Part shown: piece after piece, positions 54,038 through 63,799 of the stretch
Position numbering within the stretch: position 1 is the first letter of the stretch
Layout of the letters: each line of letters opens with the position of its first letter
DNA from: Desulfosarcina sp. BuS5
Lineage (GTDB): Bacteria > Desulfobacterota > Desulfobacteria > Desulfobacterales > BuS5
Direction of reading: 5' to 3'
DNA: 64,000 bases
NCBI RefSeq assembly: GCF_028752835.1
Contig: NZ_CP087952.1
Span: 725,041 to 789,040, forward strand
The notes under the pieces: generated by a model
Seen by the model: only the letters and a program-made list of their open reading frames with translations
What the model was told of the DNA's origin: nothing
The model's database searches: none
Translations under genes and position numbers: made by a program

Positions 54038-54090
54038 CTCAAGCGAAGCGCTCCTCAAGACCGCAGGCCGCCCCCTCAGGCAAAGCCGCC
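54038..54090. repeat. Mini-hairpin repeat array between etfB and the EMO gene
   Basis: Units CTCAAGCGAAGCGCTC, CTCAAGACCGCAGGCCGCC and CTCAGGCAAAGCCGCCC fill most of the gap between two genes of one operon. In the mRNA they would form consecutive small stems just upstream of the etfB ribosome site. Confidence 0.72.
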
Positions 54091-54096
54091 CGCGCC

Positions 54097-56151
54097 CTAA
54101 CCAACAAGATGCTGCTCTATTAGTTCAGCCAGATCCAGGACTTCCATAGCCCCTTCCAGTCCGGCTACTTTTATGGCATCTTCTATATTTACCAGGCAAA
54201 AAGGACAGGCCGTGACGATAACATTCGCACCAGCTTCTTTAGCCATCTCCACCCTTAAAACTCCCATTCTCTGCTCTTCCTCAGGCTCGTAAAAGAGCAT
54301 AAGACCCCCGCCGCCGCAGCAGAAGGAACGGTCACGGCTTTTTAGCATATCGATCCTTTTTATTCCGGGTATGGCATCTATGGCATCCCTGGGATCTTCA
54401 TAAATATCGTTGTGCCTGCCCAGATAACAAGGGTCGTGATAGGTGTAAATTTTTTCATTATCCTGGGCGCTGTTTAAGCGAATTTCGCCGGATTTTATTT
54501 TTCTGACTATTGTCTGACTGATATGCTCCACCGGGGGAAGTCCCGTATAATCATTTTTTAATACATTAAGAGCATGGGGATCGGCAGTTACAATCAGGTT
54601 GGCCCCGGAATTTAAAATCGCATCGGTATTTTTGCCTTTCATATCCTGAAACAACATCTCTTCACCGAACCTTCTGATCTCATTACCGCTGTCCTTTTCA
54701 GCCTTTCCAAGAATTCCGAAATCGATCCCGGCATAATTAAGAATCTTTGAAGTAGACCTCGCAATATCCTGCATCCTGTCGTCGTAGGAAGTAATACTAT
54801 CTACAAAATATAGTGTCTCGGCCGTAGCTCCCTTTTCGAGAACCTTGACTGGGCAGACCTCTGCGAACTCTTTATCCTTGCTCCAGTCAGCGCGTTTCTT
54901 TTCCATTTTGCCCCATGGGTTTCCGCGTTTCTCAATAGCGCTGAGCGGTTTTTGCAAAGATTGGGGCACCATGCCTTCGTCCACCATGCCGCGTCTCAAA
55001 TCAACGATCTTGTCTATATACTCTATCCCCAGCGGGCACTCCTGCTCACATGCCCCGCATGTGGTGCATGACCAGATTTCATCTTCTTCATAAATATCAC
55101 CGATCAGGGACTCGCTTGGTAAAAATTTTCCACGCAGGGGATAATTTTTAAAAATTTTATCACGCCCTTTAATAGAAATAAATCTGGGTGACAAGGGACG
55201 TTTAACCGCATTCGCCGGGCATTGGTCGGAACATCTGCCGCAATCCGCACATGTATAAAAATCAAGCAGGTGCTTCCAGGTAAAATCCTCCAGTTTCTTT
55301 ACTCCAAAGGACTCAAGGTCATCAAGTTTATCATCCGGCACACCATATTTTACCGGTTTAATGTTGCCTTTTTTAATCCGCATGAACAAGACATTAAAGA
55401 AAGATGTAATAACATGAAAATGCTTGCCCATCGGTAAAAAGCAAAGAAAAAAGAAAAACGTAAGGTCGTGAATATAATAGGCTATGATATGCAATGCTTG
55501 GAGAATGCCGTTTGAAGCATTGTTAAGCACAAGGCTAAAACACCATACAAGCGTAAAAGGAAGCAGGAAGGCTACGTGGCCGTGGGCAACCTCGGTAGCC
55601 TCAAACAGGCTTTCGGAAATCATCAGGGTCATGATCAGTCCTAAAACAAAAACCGCTTCAGATGTATGATCGTGGCCGTATTTTTCAGGAACAGCATACC
55701 TTGCAGGTTTGAAATAACCCCTTCGCACAGCGGCGACCGCACACGCAAGAAAGACTGCCGTGGCGGCTATATCCTTTAATATATTATAAATATCACCGAC
55801 GACTCCGGAAAAGCCAGGAAGAACAAAATCCTTGTACATTCCGATAATAACCAGGGATGTCGAGCGGACCGACAAGATCAGGAAGCCGAAAAATATAATC
55901 ATATGCAGTACACCGGCCAGCATATATCTCGGATGCCTATACTGGGCCAGCCAGATCTTCAAAATATTATATGCCCGCATGGGCAGGTTATCACTGCGTT
56001 TGTCCGGGGCAGCCAGAATGAGAGGGGCAAGCCTTTTTGCAATTATATATGCAAAGGCCGCGACACCTGTGACCGGAATCAGAAAGGATAAGATAAAAGT
56101 AGGAAAAAAGCCAAAAAGCCAAAATTGTGAGGGCCCTATTAATTCTGTCAT
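54097..56151 (-). CDS. Membrane Fe-S oxidoreductase, ETF:menaquinone oxidoreductase-like (EMO)
   Basis: 684 aa. A nitrate-reductase-gamma-like membrane part with about six helices (residues 10-260) likely binds b haem and quinone. It is followed by two [4Fe-4S] motifs, CADCGRCSDQCPANAV and CTTCGACEQECPLGIEY, and an HdrD/GlpC-like region with a CCG motif (DPCYLGRHNDIYED, RSFCCGGGGLMLF, TACPFCLVNIED). This protein type is regularly encoded with etfAB in anaerobes and is thought to pass ETF electrons to menaquinone. First gene of the operon with etfB and etfA. A GGAGAGAG site precedes the ATG. Confidence 0.88.
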   Translation of the reverse strand: MTELIGPSQFWLFGFFPTFILSFLIPVTGVAAFAYIIAKRLAPLILAAPDKRSDNLPMRAYNILKIWLAQYRHPRYMLAGVLHMIIFFGFLILSVRSTSLVIIGMYKDFVLPGFSGVVGDIYNILKDIAATAVFLACAVAAVRRGYFKPARYAVPEKYGHDHTSEAVFVLGLIMTLMISESLFEATEVAHGHVAFLLPFTLVWCFSLVLNNASNGILQALHIIAYYIHDLTFFFFLCFLPMGKHFHVITSFFNVLFMRIKKGNIKPVKYGVPDDKLDDLESFGVKKLEDFTWKHLLDFYTCADCGRCSDQCPANAVKRPLSPRFISIKGRDKIFKNYPLRGKFLPSESLIGDIYEEDEIWSCTTCGACEQECPLGIEYIDKIVDLRRGMVDEGMVPQSLQKPLSAIEKRGNPWGKMEKKRADWSKDKEFAEVCPVKVLEKGATAETLYFVDSITSYDDRMQDIARSTSKILNYAGIDFGILGKAEKDSGNEIRRFGEEMLFQDMKGKNTDAILNSGANLIVTADPHALNVLKNDYTGLPPVEHISQTIVRKIKSGEIRLNSAQDNEKIYTYHDPCYLGRHNDIYEDPRDAIDAIPGIKRIDMLKSRDRSFCCGGGGLMLFYEPEEEQRMGVLRVEMAKEAGANVIVTACPFCLVNIEDAIKVAGLEGAMEVLDLAELIEQHLVG

Positions 56152-56303
56152 TTTTTAAATTCTCTCTCCATTAATGATGTTAAAAGTAAAGGATCAGTTA
56201 TAAAAGTTTTGTGTTTAAACCTGAATCAATGTTGATTTGGTGCAAAAGATCATACTCATATATTAATTTTAATATGATTTACCTAACAAATTTTTTATCA
56301 AAG

Positions 56304-56361
56304 TGTCAAGATTTTTGGTTTAATTCTCAACAATTTGGTAAAATTTATTAAATTATTTACC
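56304..56361 (-). promoter_or_regulatory. Candidate promoter region of the EMO-etfBA operon
   Basis: TTGACA lies on the minus strand at 56304-56309, with no strong -10 17 bp further. An imperfect palindrome GGTAAA..TTTACC at 56337-56361 lies upstream and could be a regulator site. The 315-nt gap 56152-56466 holds no gene on either strand that I can support. Confidence 0.35.
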
Positions 56362-56466
56362 ACAGGGAAATAATATTTCAGGAATAAGAAAAAGCACGGA
56401 AGAGATCGAAATTTATGAAAGCTGAAGCTCCGGATAAAAAATTTGATAATAATGAGGCACTATATA

Positions 56467-57210
56467 TCAAATATCCAGTTTATGTTTCAATTCCATTGCA
56501 TATTGGTATTGGTCTGCATGGAAATAGTTTATACCCACTTCAATGGGTATTTCAGGGGATACGAAATATATCTGTTCCAGTTCAAGAACCGGTTCATCCT
56601 TCTTGATTGCAAGATGCCGGGCAACCCGTTCATCCGCCTTTACGGCTCTGAAAGTCTGGCGAACTTTCTGGATGCTCTGGCCGAGCTCCCTTTCCAGTAC
56701 CGTCAGCATGATCTCGTTAGTAAGCCGCCTGCCTCTGAAATAATGGGCATGCTCGGATGAAATGCTGGTAATAAAAAAACATATGGGCTGATCGCCTTGA
56801 TATCTGGTGCCGCGCAAACAGAAAATCTTTTTGTCCTGTTCCAGATTCAGAAGTTTGGAGATTTTTATAGAGGGTGTTACCAGCCCCCTGTAATGAATCG
56901 TTTTTTTAAGTTTGGCAAAATTTGATGATTCAACCAACCCGCCTGTGGTATGAAAATAATGGACGACTTTCCGATTGGGATCACGTTCAATTATAAAAGT
57001 ACCCTTGCCGGGTATCCTGGATATAAGACCTTCATTTAACAGCGCGGTGAAAGCCTGTCTGACCGTTGTTCTACTTACACCGTATTGATTGCAGAGTTCA
57101 TTCTCCGTCGGCAATGGATCTTCAGGAGAAATTTTCCCTGATAAAATACTTTTCCTTAAAATTTGCTGCAGTTGAAAATAGAGTGGGATATGGTCTCTGC
57201 TTAGCTTCAT
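56467..57210 (-). CDS. GntR-family regulator, HutC subfamily (UTRA domain)
   Basis: 247 aa. The winged helix at residues 5-75 begins MKLSRDHIPLYFQLQQILRK and contains ENELCNQYGVSRTTVRQAFTALLNEGLISRIPGKGTF. A UTRA effector domain follows (about 95-240; VLELEQIYFVSPEIPIEVGI). Its position upstream of the EMO-etf operon on the same strand suggests control of acyl-CoA oxidation genes, but the effector is unknown. Confidence 0.9.
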   Translation of the reverse strand: MKLSRDHIPLYFQLQQILRKSILSGKISPEDPLPTENELCNQYGVSRTTVRQAFTALLNEGLISRIPGKGTFIIERDPNRKVVHYFHTTGGLVESSNFAKLKKTIHYRGLVTPSIKISKLLNLEQDKKIFCLRGTRYQGDQPICFFITSISSEHAHYFRGRRLTNEIMLTVLERELGQSIQKVRQTFRAVKADERVARHLAIKKDEPVLELEQIYFVSPEIPIEVGINYFHADQYQYAMELKHKLDI

Positions 57211-57324
57211 AATATAATATTGATTGTGTAATCAAGACCTTCGTGTGTGTGTGATAAAATAAGATGTATTTATAATAATATTATATCATAATTATTATAG
57301 AATCTTAATAAACTAATTTTTTAA

Positions 57325-57347
57325 ACTATATACCTATATAGTGTCAA
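57325..57347 (-). promoter_or_regulatory. Candidate GntR operator overlapping its own promoter
   Basis: ACTATATA-CC-TATATAGT is a perfect 18-bp inverted repeat at 57325-57342. On the minus strand it directly follows TTGACA (57342-57347), occupying the promoter spacer of the GntR gene. This fits autorepression. The -10 would be the weak TTAAAA. Confidence 0.42.
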
Positions 57348-57455
57348 GGATATTTTATATTTTTTCTATGCAAATGATTCTTTGTATCAAAAATAAATCA
57401 GATAATTGATTTTACAGAGATAGATGAAAAAATATTAGGAAGGCTTACCTATAGG

Positions 57456-57495
57456 GTAGGGGCACGATGCATCGTGCCCCTACTGTGACAATCTA
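57456..57495. repeat. 28-bp perfect palindrome joined to a MITE-type end
   Basis: A perfect palindrome (57456-57483, outer arms GTAGGGGCACGATG) is followed at once by TGTGACAATCTATA, the terminal sequence of the MITE-like family. It lies directly after the transketolase stop and may also end that transcript. Confidence 0.65.
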
Positions 57496-59505
57496 TATCA
57501 ATTCAGTTACCTTGCTTATGATATTTCCGGTTGTAAAACCGTATTCTTCCATAACAGTGCCGCCCGGAGCGGACGCACCGAATTTATTTATACCAATTAT
57601 AGCGCCCTTGTCGCCTGTATAACGCTCCCATCCCATGGGGAGTCCGGCCTCTATGGCAATGCGTAAGGGAACTCCGGGTAAAATAACATTGTTTTTATAG
57701 CTAAGGGAGGTTTTTTCAAAAAGCTCCCAGCTCGGCATGCTTACAACCCTGGTCGCGATCCCTTTTTGCTGTAAAATGCTTTTTGCCTCAATTGCCAGGT
57801 GTACCTCTGATCCGGATGCAATCAAAATAACATCAGGCGTCTTTTTTGAATCTGAAAGAATATACGCTCCGTTTGAAAGCGCGCCTTTTGATTCCGATTT
57901 ATCCAGAACAGGCAATTTCTGGCGGCTTAGAATAAGAGCGACAGGGCCTCCCGAGGTCGTTAAAGCCTGCCGCCAGGCATTTTTGGTCTCTTCCGCATCG
58001 GCTGGTCTTATAACCGTCAGGCCGGGGATAGCCCGCAGGGAGGCAAGCTGTTCCACCGGTTGATGAGTCGGCCCGTCTTCACCCACGGCGATGCTGTCAT
58101 GGGTGAAGACGTAAATTAAGGGCAGCTTCATCAGTGCCGCAACCCGTATTGCCGCGCGCATATAATCAGCAAAAACGAGGAAAGTCCCGCCATAGGGACG
58201 AACGCCGTGATGCAAAAACATGCCTGACATTATGGCTCCCATGGCGTGTTCCCTTACGCCGAAACGGATATTCCTGCCGGCATAACTCCCTTTCTGGAAT
58301 TCCGGTGAGGAATCTATAAAGGTTTTGTTGGAAGGCGCCAGATCCGATGATCCACCAATGAGGGTTGGAAGCTTTTCCGATATCGCGTTCAAAATTTTTC
58401 CAGATGCCGCGCGAGTGGCAATCGGATCGTCTGAGGTAGTAAATTCAGGCAGATCGGCATCCCATCCTGGTTTTAGAAATCCGGTGACGGCATCAACCCA
58501 TTGTTTTGCAAGATCAGGATTTTGACTTGAATATGATTCAAACATCCCCAGCCATTCAGACTCGGCCTTTTCACCTTTTTTTGAACATTCCATAAATCTC
58601 CCGGAGACTTCATCGGGTACCAGGAAAAAGGCATCTTCCGGCCAGCCAAGATTTTTTTTGGTGAGTTTGATCTCATCTACTCCCAGGGGAGCGCCATGAG
58701 CATCAGCAGTATCCTGTTTATTAGGGCTGCCGTATGCTATATGTGTTTTAAGGATAACAATAGACGGTCTTTCAGTTTCCGCCCGGGCCGCCATAATTGC
58801 TTCATAAATTTTTTCCGTATCATTTCCGTCATCGACTTGCAAAACCTGCCACCCATAGGCTTGAAATCTCAAAGCGACGTTTTCGGTAAATGTTATGGAG
58901 GTCTTACCTTCAATGGAAATTCCGTTGTCATCGTAAAGACAGATCAGTCTGGAGAGGCCGAGATGTCCGGCCATGGAGGCTGCTTCACTTGTAACCCCCT
59001 CCATCATATCGCCGTCTCCACACATTATATAGGTAAAGTGATCCACTATCGCGTGTTCCGAAACGTTAAAGCGGGCGGCCAGGTGACGTTCCGCCATAGC
59101 CATGCCCACGCCGTTGGCAAAGCCCTGTCCGAGCGGGCCGGTGGTGGTCTCGACACCCGGTGTATGCCCGTATTCAGGATGCCCTGGTGTTTTGCTCCCC
59201 CATTGCCTGAAATTTTTTATATCATCAATACTCAGGCCGTATCCGCTAAGATGAAGCAGGCTGTAAAGAAGCATGGAGGCATGCCCGCCTGAAAGGACAA
59301 AACGGTCCCGATCCAGCCAGGCCGAATTTTTTGGATTATGTTTCAATACACGCGTCCATAAAACATATGCAGCCGCCGCAAGCCCCAGTGGCGCTCCGGG
59401 ATGTCCGGAATTGGCTTTCTGGACGGCATCCATGGATAATGTGCGGATTGTATTAATACATAATTGATCTGTTTCTTTCTGGCTATTGCTCAAGCCGTTG
59501 TTCAT
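57493..59505 (-). CDS. tkt: Transketolase
   Basis: Thiamine-diphosphate enzyme of the pentose phosphate pathway. 670 aa. [20 protein letters not shown] at the start; the TPP/Mg motif [20 protein letters not shown]...[23 protein letters not shown]; the pyrimidine domain [14 protein letters not shown] and [21 protein letters not shown]-terminal domain after residue 540. A strong AAGGAG site precedes the ATG. It stands alone. Confidence 0.95.
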   Translation of the reverse strand: MNNGLSNSQKETDQLCINTIRTLSMDAVQKANSGHPGAPLGLAAAAYVLWTRVLKHNPKNSAWLDRDRFVLSGGHASMLLYSLLHLSGYGLSIDDIKNFRQWGSKTPGHPEYGHTPGVETTTGPLGQGFANGVGMAMAERHLAARFNVSEHAIVDHFTYIMCGDGDMMEGVTSEAASMAGHLGLSRLICLYDDNGISIEGKTSITFTENVALRFQAYGWQVLQVDDGNDTEKIYEAIMAARAETERPSIVILKTHIAYGSPNKQDTADAHGAPLGVDEIKLTKKNLGWPEDAFFLVPDEVSGRFMECSKKGEKAESEWLGMFESYSSQNPDLAKQWVDAVTGFLKPGWDADLPEFTTSDDPIATRAASGKILNAISEKLPTLIGGSSDLAPSNKTFIDSSPEFQKGSYAGRNIRFGVREHAMGAIMSGMFLHHGVRPYGGTFLVFADYMRAAIRVAALMKLPLIYVFTHDSIAVGEDGPTHQPVEQLASLRAIPGLTVIRPADAEETKNAWRQALTTSGGPVALILSRQKLPVLDKSESKGALSNGAYILSDSKKTPDVILIASGSEVHLAIEAKSILQQKGIATRVVSMPSWELFEKTSLSYKNNVILPGVPLRIAIEAGLPMGWERYTGDKGAIIGINKFGASAPGGTVMEEYGFTTGNIISKVTELI

Positions 59506-59614
59506 GGTTAAAATCTCCTTATAAAAAATAATTAGCAGTGCCTGAACGAAAACTGTTATCCTGTTGATAAAATAACTATTGCCAGCTTGTTTTTTAAACG
59601 AAGATTTAAAGCGA

Positions 59615-59697
59615 TTAGCTTTTAGGCGTTAGGTATTGGCTCTAACATGTTCTATTTTCCCTTTAACACCTAAAAGCTAACATCTAACACCTAAAAC
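59615..59697. repeat. Inverted repeat of TTAGCTTTTAGG / CCTAAAAGCTAA type
   Basis: TTAGCTTTTAGGCGTT and AACACCTAAAAGCTAA are complementary around a 40-nt loop. Further units (GTTAGGTATTGG, ATCTAACACCTAAAAC) extend it. Lies in the 283-nt gap upstream of the transketolase gene, which holds no other feature. Confidence 0.55.
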
Positions 59698-59788
59698 TTC
59701 ATTTAAATAAACAAACAATAACACTTTGTTTTATTTTGATTAATATTGTTTTCGTTCAAGCACTAATTACAAATTAATTGAAAGGCTG

Positions 59789-60658
59789 TTAAAGCGCTCG
59801 CATCCATTCCGGCCTGAGCGCTACCCGGCCGCCAAGGGCTTCATCAATTAATTGCAGGGTAGGTTCCTTGTCTTTGGGCATTATTGCCCTGATAGGCAGG
59901 TAATTGGAGGCATGATTGGCATGAAAAAGCCCCCTGGTCATATTGGTATTCTTTATCATTATTTTCAGTTCTTCAAGCATTTTGTCCGGTTCTAAAAGAA
60001 CAAATTCACCGGACTTATATTCATTGTAAAGATCTGCATCCGGATAAAGCATAAGAGAGAGAGCGCCCACATATTCGGGATCGATTTCAGATAAAACCCG
60101 GCCGGTCTCTTTTGCATGAATAGTGGATCTTTCAGGGCCGGCAATCCCCAGAAGCACGGTTATGGATAGTTTAATACCTGCTTCCCGTACCTTTTTACCC
60201 ATCTTGATCATGGTATCCGAGTTTGCGCCCTTACGAATTTTTTTTAATGTTACATCATCGCCGGTTTCAAGGCCCATATAAGCTATGGCGAGGCCATGCT
60301 CTTTAAGCTCCTTCAGCTCATCCGGGGTTTTCATTTTTATGCTCTTGGTATTGGCATATACCCCAACGCGGGTCACCCAGGGCAATTGATTCTCTATCGC
60401 TTTTAAAATAGGCAGCAACCTCTTTTGAGGTATGATCAAGGCGTCTCCGTCGCATAAAAAAACCCTGCGCTGACGTTGGCAGTACTCGGCCGCAAATGCA
60501 ATATCCTCCATGATAATTGCATCCGGTTTTATGCGAAATCTTTCTCCTTTATAAGCTCCGCAGAATCTACATTTATTATGGGAGCACCCGACCGTAACCT
60601 GCAACAGGATGCTGTTGGCCTCACTCGGCGGCCTTATCATATTACCTTCATAGTGCAT
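59789..60658 (-). CDS. Radical SAM protein (Elp3/HemN-like)
   Basis: 289 aa. The [4Fe-4S]-SAM cluster motif CSHNKCRFC is near residue 25, with the adjoining GAYKGERFR; GYMGLETGDDV-like (IAYMGLETGDD) and ITVLLGIAGPERS are later barrel strands. Start ATG 60658 has GGAG upstream; ATG 60640 (MIRPPSEANSILL) is also possible. No second cluster motif is seen. Family members of this kind are often annotated as oxygen-independent coproporphyrinogen oxidase-like, but the substrate is not known. Confidence 0.85.
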   Translation of the reverse strand: MHYEGNMIRPPSEANSILLQVTVGCSHNKCRFCGAYKGERFRIKPDAIIMEDIAFAAEYCQRQRRVFLCDGDALIIPQKRLLPILKAIENQLPWVTRVGVYANTKSIKMKTPDELKELKEHGLAIAYMGLETGDDVTLKKIRKGANSDTMIKMGKKVREAGIKLSITVLLGIAGPERSTIHAKETGRVLSEIDPEYVGALSLMLYPDADLYNEYKSGEFVLLEPDKMLEELKIMIKNTNMTRGLFHANHASNYLPIRAIMPKDKEPTLQLIDEALGGRVALRPEWMRAL

Positions 60659-60801
60659 TTTTTTTCTCCTTTATTGTTTGCCTTATTTATTATAGAAAGA
60701 ATATTTTTTGCAACAATTTTTACAGAAGCCGCTTCCCTGGCGGTTACAAAAAAAAAGATTTACAAGGATTTAATATACGGATAAAGGTGATTTATCCTCT
60801 T

Positions 60802-60907
60802 TATAGATTGTCACATAAATAATTTCACTGCGTTATCGGTCGTCGGAGTATTACAATACGCCTTCCTCCCTCTGGCCTTGTGAAATTTATTATCTGACAA
60901 TCTATAG
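60802..60907 (-). repeat. MITE-like repeat, inverted near-copy of 2398-2498
   Basis: Ends TATAGATTGTCACATAAATA and TTATCTGACAATCTATA form inverted repeats. The centre has GTATTACAATAC. It shares the CTGCGTTATCGGTCGTCGGA block with all other copies. It is the only clear feature of the 332-nt gap 60659-60990. Confidence 0.75.
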
Positions 60908-60990
60908 ATATTTTAAAAATAACGCCCGGCAATACTGTAAACTTCAGACGCGTGTAACTTTTACGGTTTATCCGGGTCAGGAGACGAATC

Positions 60991-63009
60991 ATGAAAAGAT
61001 TTATTAAATGGTGTTTCATTGTCTGCCTCTCTACTATAGTTTTGATCATTGCCGTTCTTCTTGTTGTTCCGCATTTTATTGATATCCAGCATTACAAACC
61101 GGTTATTGAAAAAAAAGTTGCCGAAACAACGGGAAGATCTTTCACAATTAATGGGGATCTTGGTTTTTCCCTGTTTCCTGTGGCAGGCATATCATTTTCC
61201 GATCTACACCTTGGCAATCCCCAGGGATTCGAAAAAAAAGATTTTGTTGTTATTGAATCCTTTGAAGCCCGAGTGGATATTTTGAAATTAATACTGTCTC
61301 TATTTAAGGATATCAGGGTTACCCGATTCATAGTAAATGGCCCCCAGGTTATACTGATTCAAAAAAAAGAACTTTCAAACTGGGAAGGAATAGGGGAGAG
61401 CCGAAAAGGCGCTCCTTCAGATCCCGATCTCGTTCCCGAACTGAATGCGAAAAAATCAGAATTCAAAATATCCGTAGATTCTTTAAATGTGGACGAGTTT
61501 TCTATATCAGCAGGATCGATAATATTTATTGACGAAACCACGACTACAAAAAGGGAAATATCCGATCTGACCCTGCGCATAGATGATTTTTCCCTTGACC
61601 ATCAAATCAACATCAATTGTTCAGCAAATCTGGACGGGCATACTGTATCTTTAAAAGGAAGCATGGGCCCTCTTGGTAAAAAAATCTTTAAAGGAAAGAT
61701 ACCTTTTGATATATCGGTTATGGCAGCAAACCAGATGGATATAAAAATTGCCGGTTCCGTAGTCGACCCTGCAGCAGCGCCAGAAGCCGAAATCAAACTA
61801 AGTGTTGCACCATTTTCACCACGCAAACTTTGCAAGCATCTCGGGTTTGACTTTCCGGTGGAGACCTCCGATCCTGAAGTTTTAAATCTTGCATCCTTAA
61901 CTCTAAACCTGAAAGGTGATCTGAATAGCGTTTCAGTTTCAAAGTGTCTTTTGGAAATAGATGATTCAAAACTAAAAATTTCAGCCGATGCTAAAGAATT
62001 TTCCAAGCCCAACCTGAATTTTAATTTGGAGATGGATCAAATAGACCTGGATAGATATCTGCCGCCTGAACAGAAAAAAACAGCCACGCAAAAAGAAGCC
62101 GGGCAGGTGGAAATCAAGGCTGCTGCATTTCCTGCTTCAAAACTTGATTACACTCCACTGCGCAAACTCATTATAAAAGGTAGGATCAAAATTGGTAAAA
62201 TCAAGATCGGCAATGCAAAAATTAAGGATATTGACCTGTCAATTTCAGGGAAAAGCGGAATTTTTAAAATCAACCCGCTCACGTTGAATCTATATCAGGG
62301 CGATGTAACTACGGTGGGGCTTGTTGATGTGAAGAATGATATCATAAAAAGCAGTTTGGCTTTGGATGTAAAAAATCTCAACACCGGAGGGCTGCTTGCG
62401 GATACTTCGGGGCAGGACTTCCTGGAAGGTACTCTGAATACAACCTTAAATCTGAAAACAAGAGGCGACGCCCCCAGTGAAATCAAAAAGAGTCTTAACG
62501 GTTCCGGCGAACTAAACCTTACCAATGTCGCCATTAAGGGTATAGATATTACTGGCATGGTAAAAAACACCAAATCCGCATTTACTAAAATCATGGAGGG
62601 CAAAGAGGAATCCACCACAAAATTCGGACAAATTTTTTCTTCATTCAAAATAGTTGACGGTGTACTTAACATATCCGACGCCGGATTTATTTCCCATGAC
62701 ATTAGATTGACAGCCATGGGCAGAGCCGACCTTGTGACAGAGTCGTTGGATTTCCGGCTGGAACCATTTTTAGTTGAAAAAGAGGGTGACACGAATAAAG
62801 ATCGGAAGGGTTCGAAATATCTCATACCGGTGCTCATTACAGGAAATTTTTCATCTCCCAAATTTCGGCCTGATATTAAAAAGGTTATTGATAAAGAGCT
62901 TGAAGAACGACTTTTTGAATCATCCGAATTTAAAAAATTTTTTAAAAATGAAGAACTGAAACCTATGGAGGAAACTACAAAAGAAATTTTAAAAGGAATA
63001 TTTAAATAA
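60991..63009 (+). CDS. AsmA-family envelope protein
   Basis: 672 aa. An N-terminal membrane anchor (residues 8-28) is followed by the AsmA start GRSFTINGDLGFSLFPVAGI and SFSDLHLGNPQGF; long beta-rich repeats; the C-terminal AsmA_2 region LNGSGELNLTNVAIKGIDIT and DLVTESLDFRLEPFL. Probably a bridge-like periplasmic protein for lipid transport or outer-membrane assembly. Confidence 0.88.
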   Translation: MKRFIKWCFIVCLSTIVLIIAVLLVVPHFIDIQHYKPVIEKKVAETTGRSFTINGDLGFSLFPVAGISFSDLHLGNPQGFEKKDFVVIESFEARVDILKLILSLFKDIRVTRFIVNGPQVILIQKKELSNWEGIGESRKGAPSDPDLVPELNAKKSEFKISVDSLNVDEFSISAGSIIFIDETTTTKREISDLTLRIDDFSLDHQININCSANLDGHTVSLKGSMGPLGKKIFKGKIPFDISVMAANQMDIKIAGSVVDPAAAPEAEIKLSVAPFSPRKLCKHLGFDFPVETSDPEVLNLASLTLNLKGDLNSVSVSKCLLEIDDSKLKISADAKEFSKPNLNFNLEMDQIDLDRYLPPEQKKTATQKEAGQVEIKAAAFPASKLDYTPLRKLIIKGRIKIGKIKIGNAKIKDIDLSISGKSGIFKINPLTLNLYQGDVTTVGLVDVKNDIIKSSLALDVKNLNTGGLLADTSGQDFLEGTLNTTLNLKTRGDAPSEIKKSLNGSGELNLTNVAIKGIDITGMVKNTKSAFTKIMEGKEESTTKFGQIFSSFKIVDGVLNISDAGFISHDIRLTAMGRADLVTESLDFRLEPFLVEKEGDTNKDRKGSKYLIPVLITGNFSSPKFRPDIKKVIDKELEERLFESSEFKKFFKNEELKPMEETTKEILKGIFK

Positions 63010-63112
63010 TAATTGGCGGCACGTTTTTTTTGCTTTTTTTATACCTCACAGCACACCCGAAAAGCATCCTCTCACCTTGGCTTATGCGGTACTCAATGGT
63101 ATTTTTTTAATC

Positions 63113-63799
63113 ATGGAAAAAATTCTGGAAATTATATCAAAGACCCCTATTTTCAACGGACTATCCGAGGATCAGCTTAAAGCCATGAGAAGTATCGCCG
63201 AAGATCAGTTTTATGATAAAGGCAAGATTATTTTTATGGAAGGAGATGAGGGGAACGGTTTCTATATTGTTGCTGCCGGCAAGGTTAAAATCTACAAAGT
63301 CTCCATGGACGGTAAGGAGCAAATACTTCACATATACGGACCAGGCAACCCCTTTGGCGAGGTTTCGGTTTTTTCCGGCCTGAAATTTCCTGCCGTCGCT
63401 GAAGCTCTTATTAAAAGTCACATACTCTTTTTTCCCAAGGATTCTTTTATAAGTCTGTTATCAAAAAATCCGTCCCTGGCCCTAAAGATACTTGCCCTTC
63501 TTTCAAGAAGACTCCGTCAGTTCACACTTTTGATAGAAAACCTGTCCCTTAAAGAAGTTCCAGGACGTTTGGCCGCATATTTTATTTCTTTATCCGAAGA
63601 ACAGGACATACCTGACATCTTGACTCTGCCTGTTTCCAAGGGTCAACTCTCCAGCCTGCTGGGAACAATACCGGAAACCATGTCGCGCATTCTGTCCAGG
63701 ATGAGCAAGGATGGCCTGATTGAGGTTAATGGAAGGGAAATAAAAATATTAAACAATCCCGGGCTTGAAGAGCTGGCTGAATACGGAAAGTTATTATGA
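63113..63799 (+). CDS. Crp/Fnr-family transcription regulator
   Basis: 228 aa from ATG 63113 (MEKILEIISKTPIFNGLSED). Cyclic-nucleotide-like beta barrel (residues 10-120), dimer helix, and a C-terminal winged helix with PVSKGQLSSLLGTIPETMSR and ILSRMSKDGLIEV. There are no cysteines at all, so it is not an FNR-type iron-sulfur sensor; effector unknown. The stop overlaps a small downstream ORF. Confidence 0.9.
   Translation: MEKILEIISKTPIFNGLSEDQLKAMRSIAEDQFYDKGKIIFMEGDEGNGFYIVAAGKVKIYKVSMDGKEQILHIYGPGNPFGEVSVFSGLKFPAVAEALIKSHILFFPKDSFISLLSKNPSLALKILALLSRRLRQFTLLIENLSLKEVPGRLAAYFISLSEEQDIPDILTLPVSKGQLSSLLGTIPETMSRILSRMSKDGLIEVNGREIKILNNPGLEELAEYGKLL

Noticed and set aside
56415-56760. Plus-strand ORFs at the 3' side of the GntR gene
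   Set aside because: Antisense to the UTRA domain coding sequence, with no ribosome site and no recognisable motifs.
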